From contig JAUVXF010000020.1 in the NCBI GenBank assembly GCA_030603695.1, positions 1-50,879 of the forward strand: a stretch of DNA of 50,879 bases, in the 5' to 3' direction. Position numbers and translations under genes: made by a program. A model generated the notes under the pieces. That model made no database searches. It saw only the letters and a list, made by a program, of their open reading frames with translations, and was not told where the DNA came from. Source of the stretch: Natronohydrobacter sp. (GTDB lineage: Bacteria; Pseudomonadota; Alphaproteobacteria; Rhodobacterales; Rhodobacteraceae). Shown here in pieces: positions 8,850 through 18,344 of the stretch; position 1 is the stretch's first letter, and each line of letters starts with the position of its first letter.

Positions 8850-9356
8850 ATGTTTGACACAATGGTTATCACCAAGGCAGTGGCTGCGTTTTGTGGCGCG
8901 CTTCTGGTTTTTCTTCTCGGCAACTGGGCAGCAAATGCCATTTATGTGCCGGTCAACGCGGGCGCGCAGCAGGCTTTTATCATTGATACTGGCGCAGATG
9001 ATGCCCCGGCAGAGCCTGTGGCGGAACTGAGCTTTGAAGAAGCGTTTGAAATCGCCGATGCGGCGGCAGGGTCGCGCCTGTGGTCGCAATGCCGCGCCTG
9101 CCATGCGCTGGAAGCTGGGCGGAACGGTGTTGGCCCCTATCTGCATGGGGTTGTAAACCGGGCGATCGGGTCTGTTGACGGGTTCAACTATTCCGGTGCG
9201 CTGGCGCAGGCGGGTGATATCTGGGCGCCCGAAGTGCTGTCCGAATTCCTGCTCAACCCAAGCGCGCTGGCACCCGGCACATCCATGAGCTATCGCGGCA
9301 TGTCTGCGGTGCAAGACCGCGCCAATCTGATTGCCTATATCGAAAGCGAAAGCTGA
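8850..9356 (+). CDS. cycY: Membrane-anchored c-type cytochrome (cytochrome c-y/c552 type)
   Basis: A 168-aa class I cytochrome c on an uncleaved N-terminal membrane anchor (about residues 8-30), an Ala/acid-rich linker, then the haem domain. The haem site is CRACH (81-85) and the likely axial methionine is Met146 in PGTSMSY. The MFDTM-start-plus-anchor architecture matches cytochrome c-y of Rhodobacter, which carries electrons from the bc1 complex to the cbb3 oxidase or the photosynthetic reaction centre without leaving the membrane. The cco operon 12 kb away would be its natural partner, but that is inference. A strong terminator follows. The symbol is a best guess by architecture. Confidence 0.82.
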   Translation: MFDTMVITKAVAAFCGALLVFLLGNWAANAIYVPVNAGAQQAFIIDTGADDAPAEPVAELSFEEAFEIADAAAGSRLWSQCRACHALEAGRNGVGPYLHGVVNRAIGSVDGFNYSGALAQAGDIWAPEVLSEFLLNPSALAPGTSMSYRGMSAVQDRANLIAYIESES

Positions 9357-9383
9357 CAGCTTTTGCCCGTGTGATTGCGTGAT

Positions 9384-9419
9384 CAGGCCGCCCAACCCTT
9401 GGGCGGCCTGTTTTCTTTT
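9384..9419 (+). terminator. Intrinsic terminator after the cycY-like gene
   Basis: Perfect 12-bp stem (9384-9395 with 9399-9410, CAGGCCGCCCAA arm), 3-base loop and a ttttctttt tail. It begins 28 bases past the stop and isolates the cytochrome gene from yejA. Confidence 0.92.
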
Positions 9420-9548
9420 CTTCCCATGCAATCAAATTACCTTGTCCGGGGCGTGAAACACTTGCGCATCTCGTGACAGACACCCAAAAACACGGAATAA
9501 GATAGACAAGATCAGCCAGACCAAAGGCGACAACAGGAGGAATTGCCC

Positions 9549-11486
9549 GTGCCCCATCCCGCCGTCATGCCCGCCCCGCGATTTGCGACAGCCGCCTTGC
9601 GCCACTGCGCCAGCGCCTTGGGCCTATGCCTTGCGCTTGCCTTTGGCCAGCCTGCCGCCGCGCAAGAGGGTGATGGGATTATCCGCACACATGGCTATTC
9701 CTTTTACGGGGATCTCAGCTATGCGCCCGATTTTGAACATCTGCGCTATGTGAACCCCGATGCCCCAAAGGGCGGCATGATCTCCATCTCGTCGCAGGGC
9801 ACGTTTGATTCCATGAACCCCTTTACCCGAATTGGGCGTGCCGGGGCGTTTTCGGCCTCTATTTATGAAAGCCTGCTGGAAACATCGGAACCCTTTGGCA
9901 GCGGCCTTGTTCCCGCCGATGCTTATGGAGAGGCGTATGGCCTGCTGGCGCATTCGCTGGAATACCCGGAAACCAAAGATTGGGTAATCTTTCACATGCG
10001 CCCCGAAGCACGGTTTTCCGATGGCACGCCACTAACGGCGCATGATGTGGTTTTTTCGCATAACCTGTTTTTGGAACAGGGCCTGCCTTCTTACGCCCAA
10101 GCCGTCAGCGCGCGGGTGACAAATGCAGAGGCGCTGGACGATCACACAGTGAAATTTACCTTTGCAGAGGGGATTTCGCGCCGTTCGCTGATTGATCAGG
10201 TGGGCAGCACGCCCGTATTTTCCAAGGCATGGTATGAGGCGACAGGCGCGCGGCTGGACGAATCGCGCATGGAAATCTCACCCGGTTCTGGCCCTTATGT
10301 GCTGGACAGTTTCGAGGTGAACCGCCGTATCACCTACCGCCGCAACCCCGATTATTGGGGCAATGATCTGCCCATCAATCGCGGGCGGCATAATTTTGAT
10401 GAAATCCGCGTGGAATATTTTGCCGATGGCGCTGCCGCGTTCGAGGCATTCAAGACCGGGGAATATACGTTTCGAGCGGAAAACAATTCTCGCCAATGGG
10501 CAACGGGCTATGATTTTCCCGCCATTGCGCGCGGCCATGTGATCCGCGAGGAATTGCCCACGGGCTTTGCCCCTACGCCCACAGGCTTTGTGTTCAATCT
10601 GGGCCGCGAATTCCTGCAAGACAAGCGCGTGCGCGAGGCGATTGCACTGGCCTGGAATTTTGAATGGACGAATGAAACCCTGCAATATGGCCTGTTCCAG
10701 CAGCGTGTTTCCTTTACCCAGGGCACGCGCTTTCAGGCCGATGGCCCGCCCGAAGGGTTGGAGTTGGAATTGCTGCAATCGCTGGGTGATCTTGTGCCCG
10801 CAGAGGTGCTGGCAGAACCCGCGCGCATGCCCCATGCCTCTGATGCAACACGCCTGACAGACCGGCGCAATATGCGCCGCGCGGCGGCCCTGCTGGAAGA
10901 AGCGGGCTGGAGCGTGGACAGCGCGGGCGCCCTGCGCAATGCCAGCGGGCAGCGCATGACAATAGAAATCCCGGTTTCCAGCGCTGGATCGGCCACGATG
11001 GATTCGATTGTCGAGACATTTACGCAGAACTTGCAGGGCTTGGGCATTGATGCCCGCTTTCAGCGCATTGATCCCTCCCAGCACACAGACCGCCGCCGCA
11101 ACCGTGATTATGACATGATCTTTGATCAATATGCGGCCTTCATGGATACCGGAACCGGCCTGCACCAGCGCTATGGGTCAGAGGCTGCGGATGATTTGTT
11201 CAACCCCGCCGGGCTGCGTAGCCCGCTGGTGGATGCGGTGATTGATCTGTCACTGGATGCGCCCGATCCCGAAACCCGCGATGCCGCGCTGATGGCGCTG
11301 GACAGGGTGTTGCGCCATGAACATTTCATGATCCCTGCATGGTTTAATGATACCGTCTGGGTGGCGCATTGGGATATCTTCCAGCGCCCAGAGGAAACCC
11401 CGCCCTATTCCACCGGAGAGCTGGATTTCTGGTGGTTCAATGCAGAGCGTTTCAACGAACTGCGCGCTTCTGGCGCCTTGAGGTAA
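9549..11486 (+). CDS. yejA: ABC transporter substrate-binding protein, YejA-like
   Basis: A 645-aa periplasmic solute-binding protein of the SBP_bac_5 (peptide/nickel/oligopeptide) family. The signal peptide ends near AAAQEGD (about residue 40). Mature motifs include HGYSFYGDLSY, RYVNPDAPKGG and WVIFHMRPEARFSDGTPLTAHD, the last being the family signature. With YejBEF it would import peptides or microcin-C-like compounds. GTG 9549 is preferred because AGGAGG (9535-9540) is 8 bases upstream; the in-frame TTG at 9543 is only 2 bases away and ATG 9567 is too far. Four transporter genes follow with almost no gaps, so this is the first gene of an operon. Confidence 0.92.
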   Translation: MPHPAVMPAPRFATAALRHCASALGLCLALAFGQPAAAQEGDGIIRTHGYSFYGDLSYAPDFEHLRYVNPDAPKGGMISISSQGTFDSMNPFTRIGRAGAFSASIYESLLETSEPFGSGLVPADAYGEAYGLLAHSLEYPETKDWVIFHMRPEARFSDGTPLTAHDVVFSHNLFLEQGLPSYAQAVSARVTNAEALDDHTVKFTFAEGISRRSLIDQVGSTPVFSKAWYEATGARLDESRMEISPGSGPYVLDSFEVNRRITYRRNPDYWGNDLPINRGRHNFDEIRVEYFADGAAAFEAFKTGEYTFRAENNSRQWATGYDFPAIARGHVIREELPTGFAPTPTGFVFNLGREFLQDKRVREAIALAWNFEWTNETLQYGLFQQRVSFTQGTRFQADGPPEGLELELLQSLGDLVPAEVLAEPARMPHASDATRLTDRRNMRRAAALLEEAGWSVDSAGALRNASGQRMTIEIPVSSAGSATMDSIVETFTQNLQGLGIDARFQRIDPSQHTDRRRNRDYDMIFDQYAAFMDTGTGLHQRYGSEAADDLFNPAGLRSPLVDAVIDLSLDAPDPETRDAALMALDRVLRHEHFMIPAWFNDTVWVAHWDIFQRPEETPPYSTGELDFWWFNAERFNELRASGALR

Positions 11487-11489
11487 GTT

Positions 11490-12578
11490 ATGGGCGCCTA
11501 TATCGCGCGACGTCTGGCACTGATCATCCCCACGCTGCTGGGGGTGATGGTGATAAATTTCTTTCTGGTGCAATTCGTGCCCGGTGGCCCGATTGAACAG
11601 GTGATTGCCCAGATGGAAGGGCAAGGAAATGTGTTTGGCGGCTTTGACGGCGGCGCGGCCGATATCAATGTAGGCGCGATAGAGAATGAGCGCTATCAGG
11701 GCGCGCGCGGCCTGCCGCCCGAATTTATCGCGCAGCTGGAGCGCGAGTTCGGCTTTGACAAACCGCCCGTAGAGCGGTTTTTGCACATGATGTGGAACTA
11801 TATGCGCTTTGATTTCGGTCAAAGCTATTTCCGCTCTATCTCTGTGATTGATCTGGTGATTGAAAAATTGCCTGTCTCGATCACGCTGGGCCTGTGGTCT
11901 ACGCTGATTGCCTATCTGGTCTCTATCCCGCTGGGCATTCGCAAGGCGGTGAAAGATGGCTCGCGTTTCGATACCTTCACATCTGGCCTGATTATCGTGG
12001 CCTATGCGATCCCCGGTTTCCTGTTTGCGATCCTGCTGCTGGTGCTGTTTGCAGGCGGGTCTTACTGGCAGATTTTCCCCGCCCGTGGCCTGACCAGCCC
12101 GCAAGAGGTATGGGATACCCTGACCCCCTTGGGCAAAGTGGCGGATTATTTCTGGCACATCACCCTACCTGTGATTGCCAGCACAATTTCGGCCTTTGCC
12201 ACGCTTACATTGCTGACAAAAAACAGCTTTCTGGATGAAATCCGCAAGCAATATGTCATGACCGCCCGCGCCAAGGGGCTGGCGGAAAGCAGGGTGCTGT
12301 ATGGCCATGTTTTCCGCAATGGAATGCTGATCGTGATTGCAGGGTTTCCGGCGGTGTTTGTGGGCGTGTTCTTTGGCGGTTCGCTGATTATCGAGACGAT
12401 TTTCTCGCTCGATGGGCTGGGGCGGCTGGCCTTTGAGGCGACAGTGGCGCGCGATTATCCGGTGATGTTTGGCACGCTCTTTGTCTTTGGGCTGATCGGG
12501 CTGGTGGTGGGGCTGATCTCAGACCTGATGTATGTCTGGATTGACCCGCGCATTGATTTTGAATCGCGGGAGACCTGA
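11490..12578 (+). CDS. yejB: ABC transporter permease, YejB-like
   Basis: A 362-aa inner-membrane permease of the DppB/OppB type. It starts with the classic [25 protein letters not shown] first helix and a large loop after it (about 35-130). About five further helices follow, with the EAA cytoplasmic loop that docks the ATPase ([20 protein letters not shown]). The loop contains a Yej-specific insertion (FGGFDGG...[15 protein letters not shown]), which distinguishes it from plain dipeptide permeases. Three bases separate it from yejA and three from yejE, which points to one transcript and coupled translation. Confidence 0.93.
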   Translation: MGAYIARRLALIIPTLLGVMVINFFLVQFVPGGPIEQVIAQMEGQGNVFGGFDGGAADINVGAIENERYQGARGLPPEFIAQLEREFGFDKPPVERFLHMMWNYMRFDFGQSYFRSISVIDLVIEKLPVSITLGLWSTLIAYLVSIPLGIRKAVKDGSRFDTFTSGLIIVAYAIPGFLFAILLLVLFAGGSYWQIFPARGLTSPQEVWDTLTPLGKVADYFWHITLPVIASTISAFATLTLLTKNSFLDEIRKQYVMTARAKGLAESRVLYGHVFRNGMLIVIAGFPAVFVGVFFGGSLIIETIFSLDGLGRLAFEATVARDYPVMFGTLFVFGLIGLVVGLISDLMYVWIDPRIDFESRET

Positions 12579-12581
12579 GCC

Positions 12582-13784
12582 ATGGATGCCCGCACCGACG
12601 CTTTTGTCACACCCCCCAATCCGCTGCCCCAGACAGAGGGCGGGGCGCGCATGCCCGAACCGAAACGCCGTTTCGGGATAACGGTTTCGGCGCTCAACCG
12701 CCGCCGCTGGCGCAATTTCCGGGCCAATCGCCGTGCCTTCTGGTCGCTGATCATTCTGGGCGTGCTCTATGGCCTGTCGCTTTTTGCCGAATATATCGCC
12801 AATGACAGGCCCATCGTCATCAGTTATCGCGGAGAGCTGCATTTCCCGATACATCGCTTCTACCCGGAAACCGCCTTTGGCGGTGATTTCCGCACCGAGG
12901 CCGTTTACCGCGACCCTGAAGTGCAATGTCTGATCCGCACAGGCGGGGCCGAGCTGTGCATGGATGACCCGGCAGAGGCCATGGCGCAGGCCGCAACGGG
13001 CTTTGTGGATGGGCAAGAGGTGGTTGCGGGCTGGATGGTTTGGCCGTTGATCCCCTATAGCTATAACACGATCAACGATATTGGCCGCGCCGCCCCGTCG
13101 CCCCCGGATGGCAACCATCTTCTTGGCACGGATGATACCGCGCGTGATGTGCTGGCGCGGATCATTTACGGGTTCCGGCTGTCCATTACCTTCGCGCTGA
13201 TTGTCACGGCGCTGACATCCATCATCGGGATTGCGGCAGGTGCGGTGCAGGGGTTTTTCGGCGGGGTGCTGGATCTGATCTTTCAGCGGGTGATAGAGCT
13301 GTGGAATTCCGTGCCATCCCTTTATGTCATCATCATCCTGTCATCCCTGTTCGTCATGAATTTCTGGCTGCTGGTGTTCTTGATGACGCTCTTTGGCTGG
13401 ACGGGGCTTGTGGGTGTGGTGCGGGCGGAATTTCTGCGGGCGCGGAATTTTGAATATGTGCGCGCGGCCCGCGCCTTGGGCGTTTCCAATGCCAAGATCA
13501 TGTTCCGCCATGTGCTGCCCAATGCGATGGTGGCAACACTTACCTTTTTGCCCTTCATCATCACGGGCGTGATCGGCTCTCTCGCTGCGCTGGATTTTCT
13601 GGGCTTTGGCCTGCCCTCCTCTGCGCCCAGCCTGGGCGAGATGACATTGCAGGCGCGCAACAATCTGCAAGCGCCGTGGCTTGGCTTTTCGGCGTTTTTC
13701 ACCTTCGCGATTATGCTGTCGCTGTTGGTGTTCATCTTTGAAGGGGTGCGCGATGCTTTCGACCCCAGAAAGACCTTCGCATGA
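12582..13784 (+). CDS. yejE: ABC transporter permease, YejE-like
   Basis: A 400-aa partner permease of the DppC/OppC type. A cytoplasmic N-terminus (about 1-50) leads to one helix near 50-66 and a periplasmic stretch of about 120 residues (YRGELHFPIHRFYPETAFGG is Yej-typical). The transmembrane domain (about 185-395) carries the EAA loop (RAARALGVSNAKIMFRHVLPNAM). The GTDDTARDVLARIIYG motif before the core is common to this permease class. The stop overlaps yejF by 4 bases (ATGA). With YejB it forms the channel for peptide import. Confidence 0.93.
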   Translation: MDARTDAFVTPPNPLPQTEGGARMPEPKRRFGITVSALNRRRWRNFRANRRAFWSLIILGVLYGLSLFAEYIANDRPIVISYRGELHFPIHRFYPETAFGGDFRTEAVYRDPEVQCLIRTGGAELCMDDPAEAMAQAATGFVDGQEVVAGWMVWPLIPYSYNTINDIGRAAPSPPDGNHLLGTDDTARDVLARIIYGFRLSITFALIVTALTSIIGIAAGAVQGFFGGVLDLIFQRVIELWNSVPSLYVIIILSSLFVMNFWLLVFLMTLFGWTGLVGVVRAEFLRARNFEYVRAARALGVSNAKIMFRHVLPNAMVATLTFLPFIITGVIGSLAALDFLGFGLPSSAPSLGEMTLQARNNLQAPWLGFSAFFTFAIMLSLLVFIFEGVRDAFDPRKTFA

Positions 13785-15385
13785 CCCGTGTTCTGGATGT
13801 GAAAAACCTGTCTGTCACCTTTACGCAGGAAGGGCGGCAAGTGCGCGCCGTGCGCGGTGTGTCCTTCCATGTGGATAAGGGCGAAACCGTTGCTCTGGTG
13901 GGCGAATCCGGTTCAGGCAAATCGGTAAGCGCGCTTTCCACCGTGGGGCTGTTGCCGGAGTCTGCGCGGGTGGAAGGGGCTGTCACCTTCAAGGGTGATC
14001 AGCTTGTGGGTGCATCGGATACCATGTTGCGGCAGGTGCGCGGCAATGATGTGAGTTTCATCTTTCAGGAACCCATGACATCGCTGAACCCGCTGCACAC
14101 GATTGAGATGCAGATCACCGAAAGCCTGTCCTTGCATCAGGGGCTAAGCGGGGCAAGGGCGCGGGCGCGCGTGCTGGAACTGTTGGAAAAGGTAGGTATC
14201 CGCGATGCGGAATCGCGCATGGGGGCCTATCCGCACCAGCTGTCGGGCGGGCAGCGCCAACGGGTGATGATTGCCATGGCGCTGGCCAATGGGCCGGAAT
14301 TGTTGGTGGCAGATGAACCCACCACCGCGCTGGATGTGACAATTCAGGCGCAGATTCTGGAACTTCTGGTGGATCTGAAGCGCGCCGAGGGCATGAGCCT
14401 GTTATTCATCACCCATGATCTGAACATCGTGCGCCGCTTTGCAGACCGCGTTTGCGTGATGAAAGACGGCGAGATTGTGGAACAGGGGCCAACGGCCGAT
14501 ATTTTCGCGGCCCCCCAGCACCCTTATACGCAAAAACTGCTGGCGGCAGAATCCAGCGGCGCGCCTGCGCCTGTGCCGCCGGGCGCGCAAGAGATTTTGC
14601 GCACCGATGATCTGCGCATCTGGTTTCCCATCCAGCGGGGCTTTTTGCGCCGCACTGTGGGCCATGTGAAAGCGGTGAATGCGGCCTCTCTTACCCTGCG
14701 CACCGGAGAGACGCTGGGCATTGTGGGCGAATCCGGCTCTGGCAAGACCACATTGGCGCTGGCCATTTTGCGCCTGATTGCCAGCGAAGGGCCGATCTGG
14801 TTTGCTGGTGCAGATATTCAGGGCCGCAAATCGCGCGATTTGCGCAACCTGCGGCGGGATTTGCAGATCGTGTTTCAAGACCCGTTTGGCAGTCTTAGCC
14901 CGCGCATGACCGTAGAGCAGATCATTGCCGAAGGGTTGGGCGTGCATGGCGTGCCCGCGGGCCAATCTGCGCGCGAGCTGGTGGCAGAGATCATGGCCGA
15001 AGTCGGGCTAGACCCCGCCACGATGGAACGCTACCCGCATGAATTTTCCGGCGGCCAGCGCCAGCGCATTGCCATTGCCCGCGCCATGATCTTGCGGCCC
15101 AAGCTGGTGGTGCTGGACGAACCCACATCCGCGCTGGATATGACAGTGCAGGTGCAGATTGTGGAATTGTTGCGCAATTTGCAGCGCAAGCATGGGCTGG
15201 CTTATCTGTTTATCAGCCATGATTTGCGGGTGGTGCGGGCCTTGGCGCATAAGGTGATTGTTATGAAACAGGGCGATGTGGTGGAAGCAGGCCCCATTGC
15301 GCAGGTGTTTGAAGCCCCGCAAAGTGCCTATACGCGCGCGCTTTTGGCTGCGGCCTTTGATATGACAAGCATCGGGGCTGCGTGA
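13781..15385 (+). CDS. yejF: ABC transporter, double ATP-binding subunit, YejF-like
   Basis: A 534-aa cytoplasmic ATPase with two fused nucleotide-binding domains, as in YejF and GsiA. The first Walker A is GESGSGKS (41-48) with signature LSGGQRQR; the second is GESGSGKT (316-323) with signature FSGGQRQR. Both halves show Walker B with Asp-Glu-Pro ([10 protein letters not shown] and [10 protein letters not shown]). Each half ends in the oligopeptide-type extension region ([10 protein letters not shown] and [10 protein letters not shown]). It powers the YejBE channel. A glycosyltransferase gene begins 18 bases after the stop, so the transcript probably continues. Confidence 0.95.
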   Translation: MTRVLDVKNLSVTFTQEGRQVRAVRGVSFHVDKGETVALVGESGSGKSVSALSTVGLLPESARVEGAVTFKGDQLVGASDTMLRQVRGNDVSFIFQEPMTSLNPLHTIEMQITESLSLHQGLSGARARARVLELLEKVGIRDAESRMGAYPHQLSGGQRQRVMIAMALANGPELLVADEPTTALDVTIQAQILELLVDLKRAEGMSLLFITHDLNIVRRFADRVCVMKDGEIVEQGPTADIFAAPQHPYTQKLLAAESSGAPAPVPPGAQEILRTDDLRIWFPIQRGFLRRTVGHVKAVNAASLTLRTGETLGIVGESGSGKTTLALAILRLIASEGPIWFAGADIQGRKSRDLRNLRRDLQIVFQDPFGSLSPRMTVEQIIAEGLGVHGVPAGQSARELVAEIMAEVGLDPATMERYPHEFSGGQRQRIAIARAMILRPKLVVLDEPTSALDMTVQVQIVELLRNLQRKHGLAYLFISHDLRVVRALAHKVIVMKQGDVVEAGPIAQVFEAPQSAYTRALLAAAFDMTSIGAA

Positions 15386-15403
15386 CACCGGGAAGGAAAA
15401 TTT

Positions 15404-16618
15404 TTGAATATTCTTTTCATCCACCAAAATTTTCCGGCCCAGTTTCGTTATCTTGCCCCCGCGCTGCAAGCGCGCGGGCATAACGTGGCCGCGCTGACTG
15501 TTGAAAGCAACCAGCAGCAAAGCGCGATCCGCACCTATCGCTACCCCATGCCCCTGCCAGAGCCAGACCCGCAACAGGCCCGGCTGGGCACCAGTTTTAC
15601 CACCATGACAGACCGCGCGCAGCGTGTGGCGCTGGCGGCAGTGCAAATGCGCGATACGCTGGGTTTTGCGCCTGATGTCATTTTCGGGCATGGCGGCTGG
15701 GGGGAAACCCTGTTCCTGCGCGAAGTCTGGCCCAAGGCGCGGCTCTTGGTTTACGCCGAATTTTACTATGCCACCGAAGGGCTGGATGTGGGGTTTGATC
15801 CCGAATTCAGCGCGGCCAGCCTGCCGGCCCGTATGGCCGTAATCGCGCGCCAATCGCATCTGGCGCTGTCGATGGTGCAGGCCGATGCGGCCCTTGCGCC
15901 AACAGAATGGCAGGCCGATAGCTTCCCCCCCGAATTTCGCGCCAAGATCACGATTACCCATGATGGCATAGATACAGACGCGCTGCGCCCCGCCCCTTCG
16001 GCGCAATATCGGCTGCCAAATGGCCGCTGGCTTAGCGCGGGGGAGGAGGTGCTGACCTATGTGGCCCGCAATATAGAACCCTATCGCGGGGCGCATGTTT
16101 TCTTTCGTGCGCTTCCCGATGTGCTGGCCGCGCGGCCCGATGCGCAGGTGGTGATTGTGGGCGGCGATGGTTCCAGCTATTCGCGCGGCCCCGCGCAGGG
16201 CAGTTGGCGCGATATGTTCTTGCGCGAAGTGGCAGGCAGGCTGGATCTGTCGCGCGTGCATTTTCTGGGGCGTGTGCCCTATCGGGATTTCGCCACAATC
16301 ATGCAGATCAGCCGCGCCCATGCTTATCTGACAGTGCCTTTCGTGCTGTCATGGTCGGTGCTGGAGGCCATGAGCCTTGGGGCACTAGTTGTGGCGTCAC
16401 GCACTGGCCCGGTGGAAGAGGTGATTACCGATGGCCAGAATGGCCTGTTGGTGGATTTCTTCGATATCGAGGGGTGGTCAGAGACGCTGATTTCCGCCCT
16501 TGCCACGCCAGAGCGCTACCGCCCCCTGCGCGCTGCGGCGCGCAAGACGATTGTAGAGAATTACGACCTGAAGCGCATCTGCCTGCCGCGCCTGTTGCGC
16601 TTTGTGGAAGAGGGGTAG
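15404..16618 (+). CDS. Glycosyltransferase family 4 protein
   Basis: A 404-aa GT-B glycosyltransferase. The N-terminus ILFIHQNFPAQFRYLAPAL is the first Rossmann strand/helix typical of this group. The C-terminal half has the nucleotide-sugar-binding signature VLEAMSLGALVVASRTG (E-x7-type region) and GLLVDFFD. TTG 15404 is the likely start because GGAAGGA (15391-15397) sits 6 bases upstream and the family's conserved N-terminal residues begin at once. Donor and acceptor are unknown; envelope polysaccharide or lipopolysaccharide is the usual role. It follows yejF by 18 bases, so it may be co-transcribed, though I know of no functional tie. Repeat copy B lies downstream. Confidence 0.88.
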   Translation: MNILFIHQNFPAQFRYLAPALQARGHNVAALTVESNQQQSAIRTYRYPMPLPEPDPQQARLGTSFTTMTDRAQRVALAAVQMRDTLGFAPDVIFGHGGWGETLFLREVWPKARLLVYAEFYYATEGLDVGFDPEFSAASLPARMAVIARQSHLALSMVQADAALAPTEWQADSFPPEFRAKITITHDGIDTDALRPAPSAQYRLPNGRWLSAGEEVLTYVARNIEPYRGAHVFFRALPDVLAARPDAQVVIVGGDGSSYSRGPAQGSWRDMFLREVAGRLDLSRVHFLGRVPYRDFATIMQISRAHAYLTVPFVLSWSVLEAMSLGALVVASRTGPVEEVITDGQNGLLVDFFDIEGWSETLISALATPERYRPLRAAARKTIVENYDLKRICLPRLLRFVEEG

Positions 16619-16689
16619 GGGCTGCGCCTTCCACCAGATACCCGTGGGGCGGGTTTGAACAGTGAGGGGACGTTGGGGGAGGGCGCAAA

Positions 16690-16865
16690 GCCGCGCAGCG
16701 CTGGGCCGCGGTGCGGCGATCCACCCGCAGCGCTATGCCACTTTATGGCGGCCAAATCCGAACGAAACTCAAGCTAAGCGCAGGATGCAGCCAAATCGCC
16801 GTGCCGGGGGGCGGCCCGGCGATGCGCGGCGGGCTTCGCCCTTGATTCCGCGCAAAAGGGCAAAT
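16690..16865 (+). repeat. Dispersed intergenic repeat, copy B
   Basis: The 176-bp partner of 6853-7028, in the same orientation and at a similar distance (about 71 bases) from an upstream plus-strand stop. Shared blocks include gcgctgggccgcggtgcggc, ctttatggcggccaaatccg and gccgtgccggggggcggccc. It fills most of the 317-base gap between the glycosyltransferase and hemN stops. I see no terminator or promoter that I can support in the rest of the gap. Confidence 0.85.
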
Positions 16866-16935
16866 CCCCTATTCCCGCCCATCATGGCGGAACCGTCACA
16901 CAGGGCGCAACCACGCGCGCGGGCCAGTCTTTGCC

Positions 16936-18291
16936 CTATACGGCAGAGCTATGGCCCGCCTTGTCCATCGCATATTCATCAAACAAGGTGGCGATCATCC
17001 GGGTCAGCGGGCGGCCTTCTTGGGTGATTTCCAGCACATCGCCTTTCAGCCGCACGAATTGCCCGAACCGATTGGCCACCTCTTGCAGCAGCGCATCCAC
17101 CGTTGCGGCATCTGCGCCGTAATTATCCAGCAATTCGGCGCGTGACAGGCGGAAATCGCACATCAGCGCTTCAATCGCGCGGCTGCGCCAGATATCGGCA
17201 GGCGTGAATTCATGCCCGCGCGCTGTCGAAAACTGCCCGGCCTCCACAGCCTTTTTCCAGACGGCCGTGGCCGAGGCATTTTGTGCAAACCCCTGCGGAA
17301 ACCGCGAGATGGACGAGGCCCCAAGCCCCACCAGAACAGGCGCCAGATCATCTGTGTAGCCCTGAAAATTGCGCCGCAATTTCCCGGTGCTGGCCGCAAT
17401 TGACAGCCCGTCATGCGGGCGGGCGAAATGGTCTATGCCGATTTCGTCATAGCCATCCCAGATCAGCAGGCGGCGCGCGGTCTCAAACAGATCAAGGCGT
17501 TCTTCGGGCCGGGGCAGGGTGTCTGAGGGGATCATCTGCTGGCGCCGCGCCATCCAGGGCACATGTGCATAGCCATAGAGCGCAATGCGATCCGGGTTCA
17601 GCGAGAGCAGCTTTTGCACGGAATCTGCCATGCGGCGCTGGGTCTGCTTGGGTAGGCCATAAAGGATATCCACATTCAGGCTGGCAATGCCGCGCGCGCG
17701 CAGCGCATCTGCGGTGGATTTTGTAATCTCGAAACTTTGGTCGCGCCCGATGATGCTTTGAATTTCGCTGTCAAAATCCTGCACCCCGATAGATGCGCGG
17801 GTAAGCCCCGCTTCGGCCAGCGCATCCAGCCGGGCGTCATCTATCTCATTCGGGTCAATCTCGACAGAGAATTCCCCGCCTGTGGCAAGGGGCGCGATAT
17901 CGAACACATGTGCGGCCAGTTTGCGCATGGAATCGGGTGGCAGCATGGTGGGCGTGCCCCCGCCCCAATGCAGCCGCGACAGCGTCACACCCTCTGGCAA
18001 CAGCTTGCGGAACAACTCTAACTCGCGGTGCAGCGTTTCGGCATAGGCCAGCACAGGTGCATCTGTGCTTGTGCCCTGCGTGCGACAGGCGCAAAACCAG
18101 CACAGCCTGCGGCAGAACGGCACATGCAGGTAAAGAGAGATTGCGCTTCCCGGTCGAATTTGCGCAACCCATTGCGAGAATTTCTCGCCCGAAAACTCGG
18201 AAGAGAATTGCGGTGCTGTCGGGTAGCTGGTGTACCGTGGTACACGAGCGTCAAACAAACCCAACTCGGAAAGTTGCTTTATATGAGACAT
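16936..18291 (-). CDS. hemN: Oxygen-independent coproporphyrinogen III oxidase (HemN/HemZ)
   Basis: Radical-SAM enzyme that decarboxylates coproporphyrinogen III to protoporphyrinogen IX without O2, for haem and bacteriochlorophyll synthesis. At 451 aa it has the true HemN signature C-x3-C-x2-C-x-C (Cys60, 64, 67, 69 in YLHVPFCRRLCWFCACRT). A GGGTPT SAM-binding motif and a C-terminal HemN domain follow. The cysteine signature distinguishes it from HemW. I chose ATG 18291 (MSHIKQLSELGLFDARVPRYT) because the family N-terminus begins there; the frame extends to 18327, but that codon sits in the FNR box. It diverges from fnrL and should be induced at low oxygen. Confidence 0.93.
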   Translation of the reverse strand: MSHIKQLSELGLFDARVPRYTSYPTAPQFSSEFSGEKFSQWVAQIRPGSAISLYLHVPFCRRLCWFCACRTQGTSTDAPVLAYAETLHRELELFRKLLPEGVTLSRLHWGGGTPTMLPPDSMRKLAAHVFDIAPLATGGEFSVEIDPNEIDDARLDALAEAGLTRASIGVQDFDSEIQSIIGRDQSFEITKSTADALRARGIASLNVDILYGLPKQTQRRMADSVQKLLSLNPDRIALYGYAHVPWMARRQQMIPSDTLPRPEERLDLFETARRLLIWDGYDEIGIDHFARPHDGLSIAASTGKLRRNFQGYTDDLAPVLVGLGASSISRFPQGFAQNASATAVWKKAVEAGQFSTARGHEFTPADIWRSRAIEALMCDFRLSRAELLDNYGADAATVDALLQEVANRFGQFVRLKGDVLEITQEGRPLTRMIATLFDEYAMDKAGHSSAV

Positions 18292-18326
18292 GAGGTTACG
18301 TTTACTCTGCGCCCCGAATTGACACA

Positions 18327-18340
18327 TTGATGTAGATCAA
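18327..18340. promoter_or_regulatory. FNR box between hemN and fnrL
   Basis: TTGATGTAGATCAA is a perfect TTGAT-N4-ATCAA FNR/FnrL half-site pair. Its centre (18333.5) is about 42 bases from the hemN ATG and about 11 from the fnrL ATG. For hemN this is the class II activation geometry (box near -41.5) if transcription starts at or next to the ATG. For fnrL the box would sit on or near the transcription start, which suggests autoregulation. The geometry is an inference. Confidence 0.9.
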
Positions 18341-18344
18341 GACC

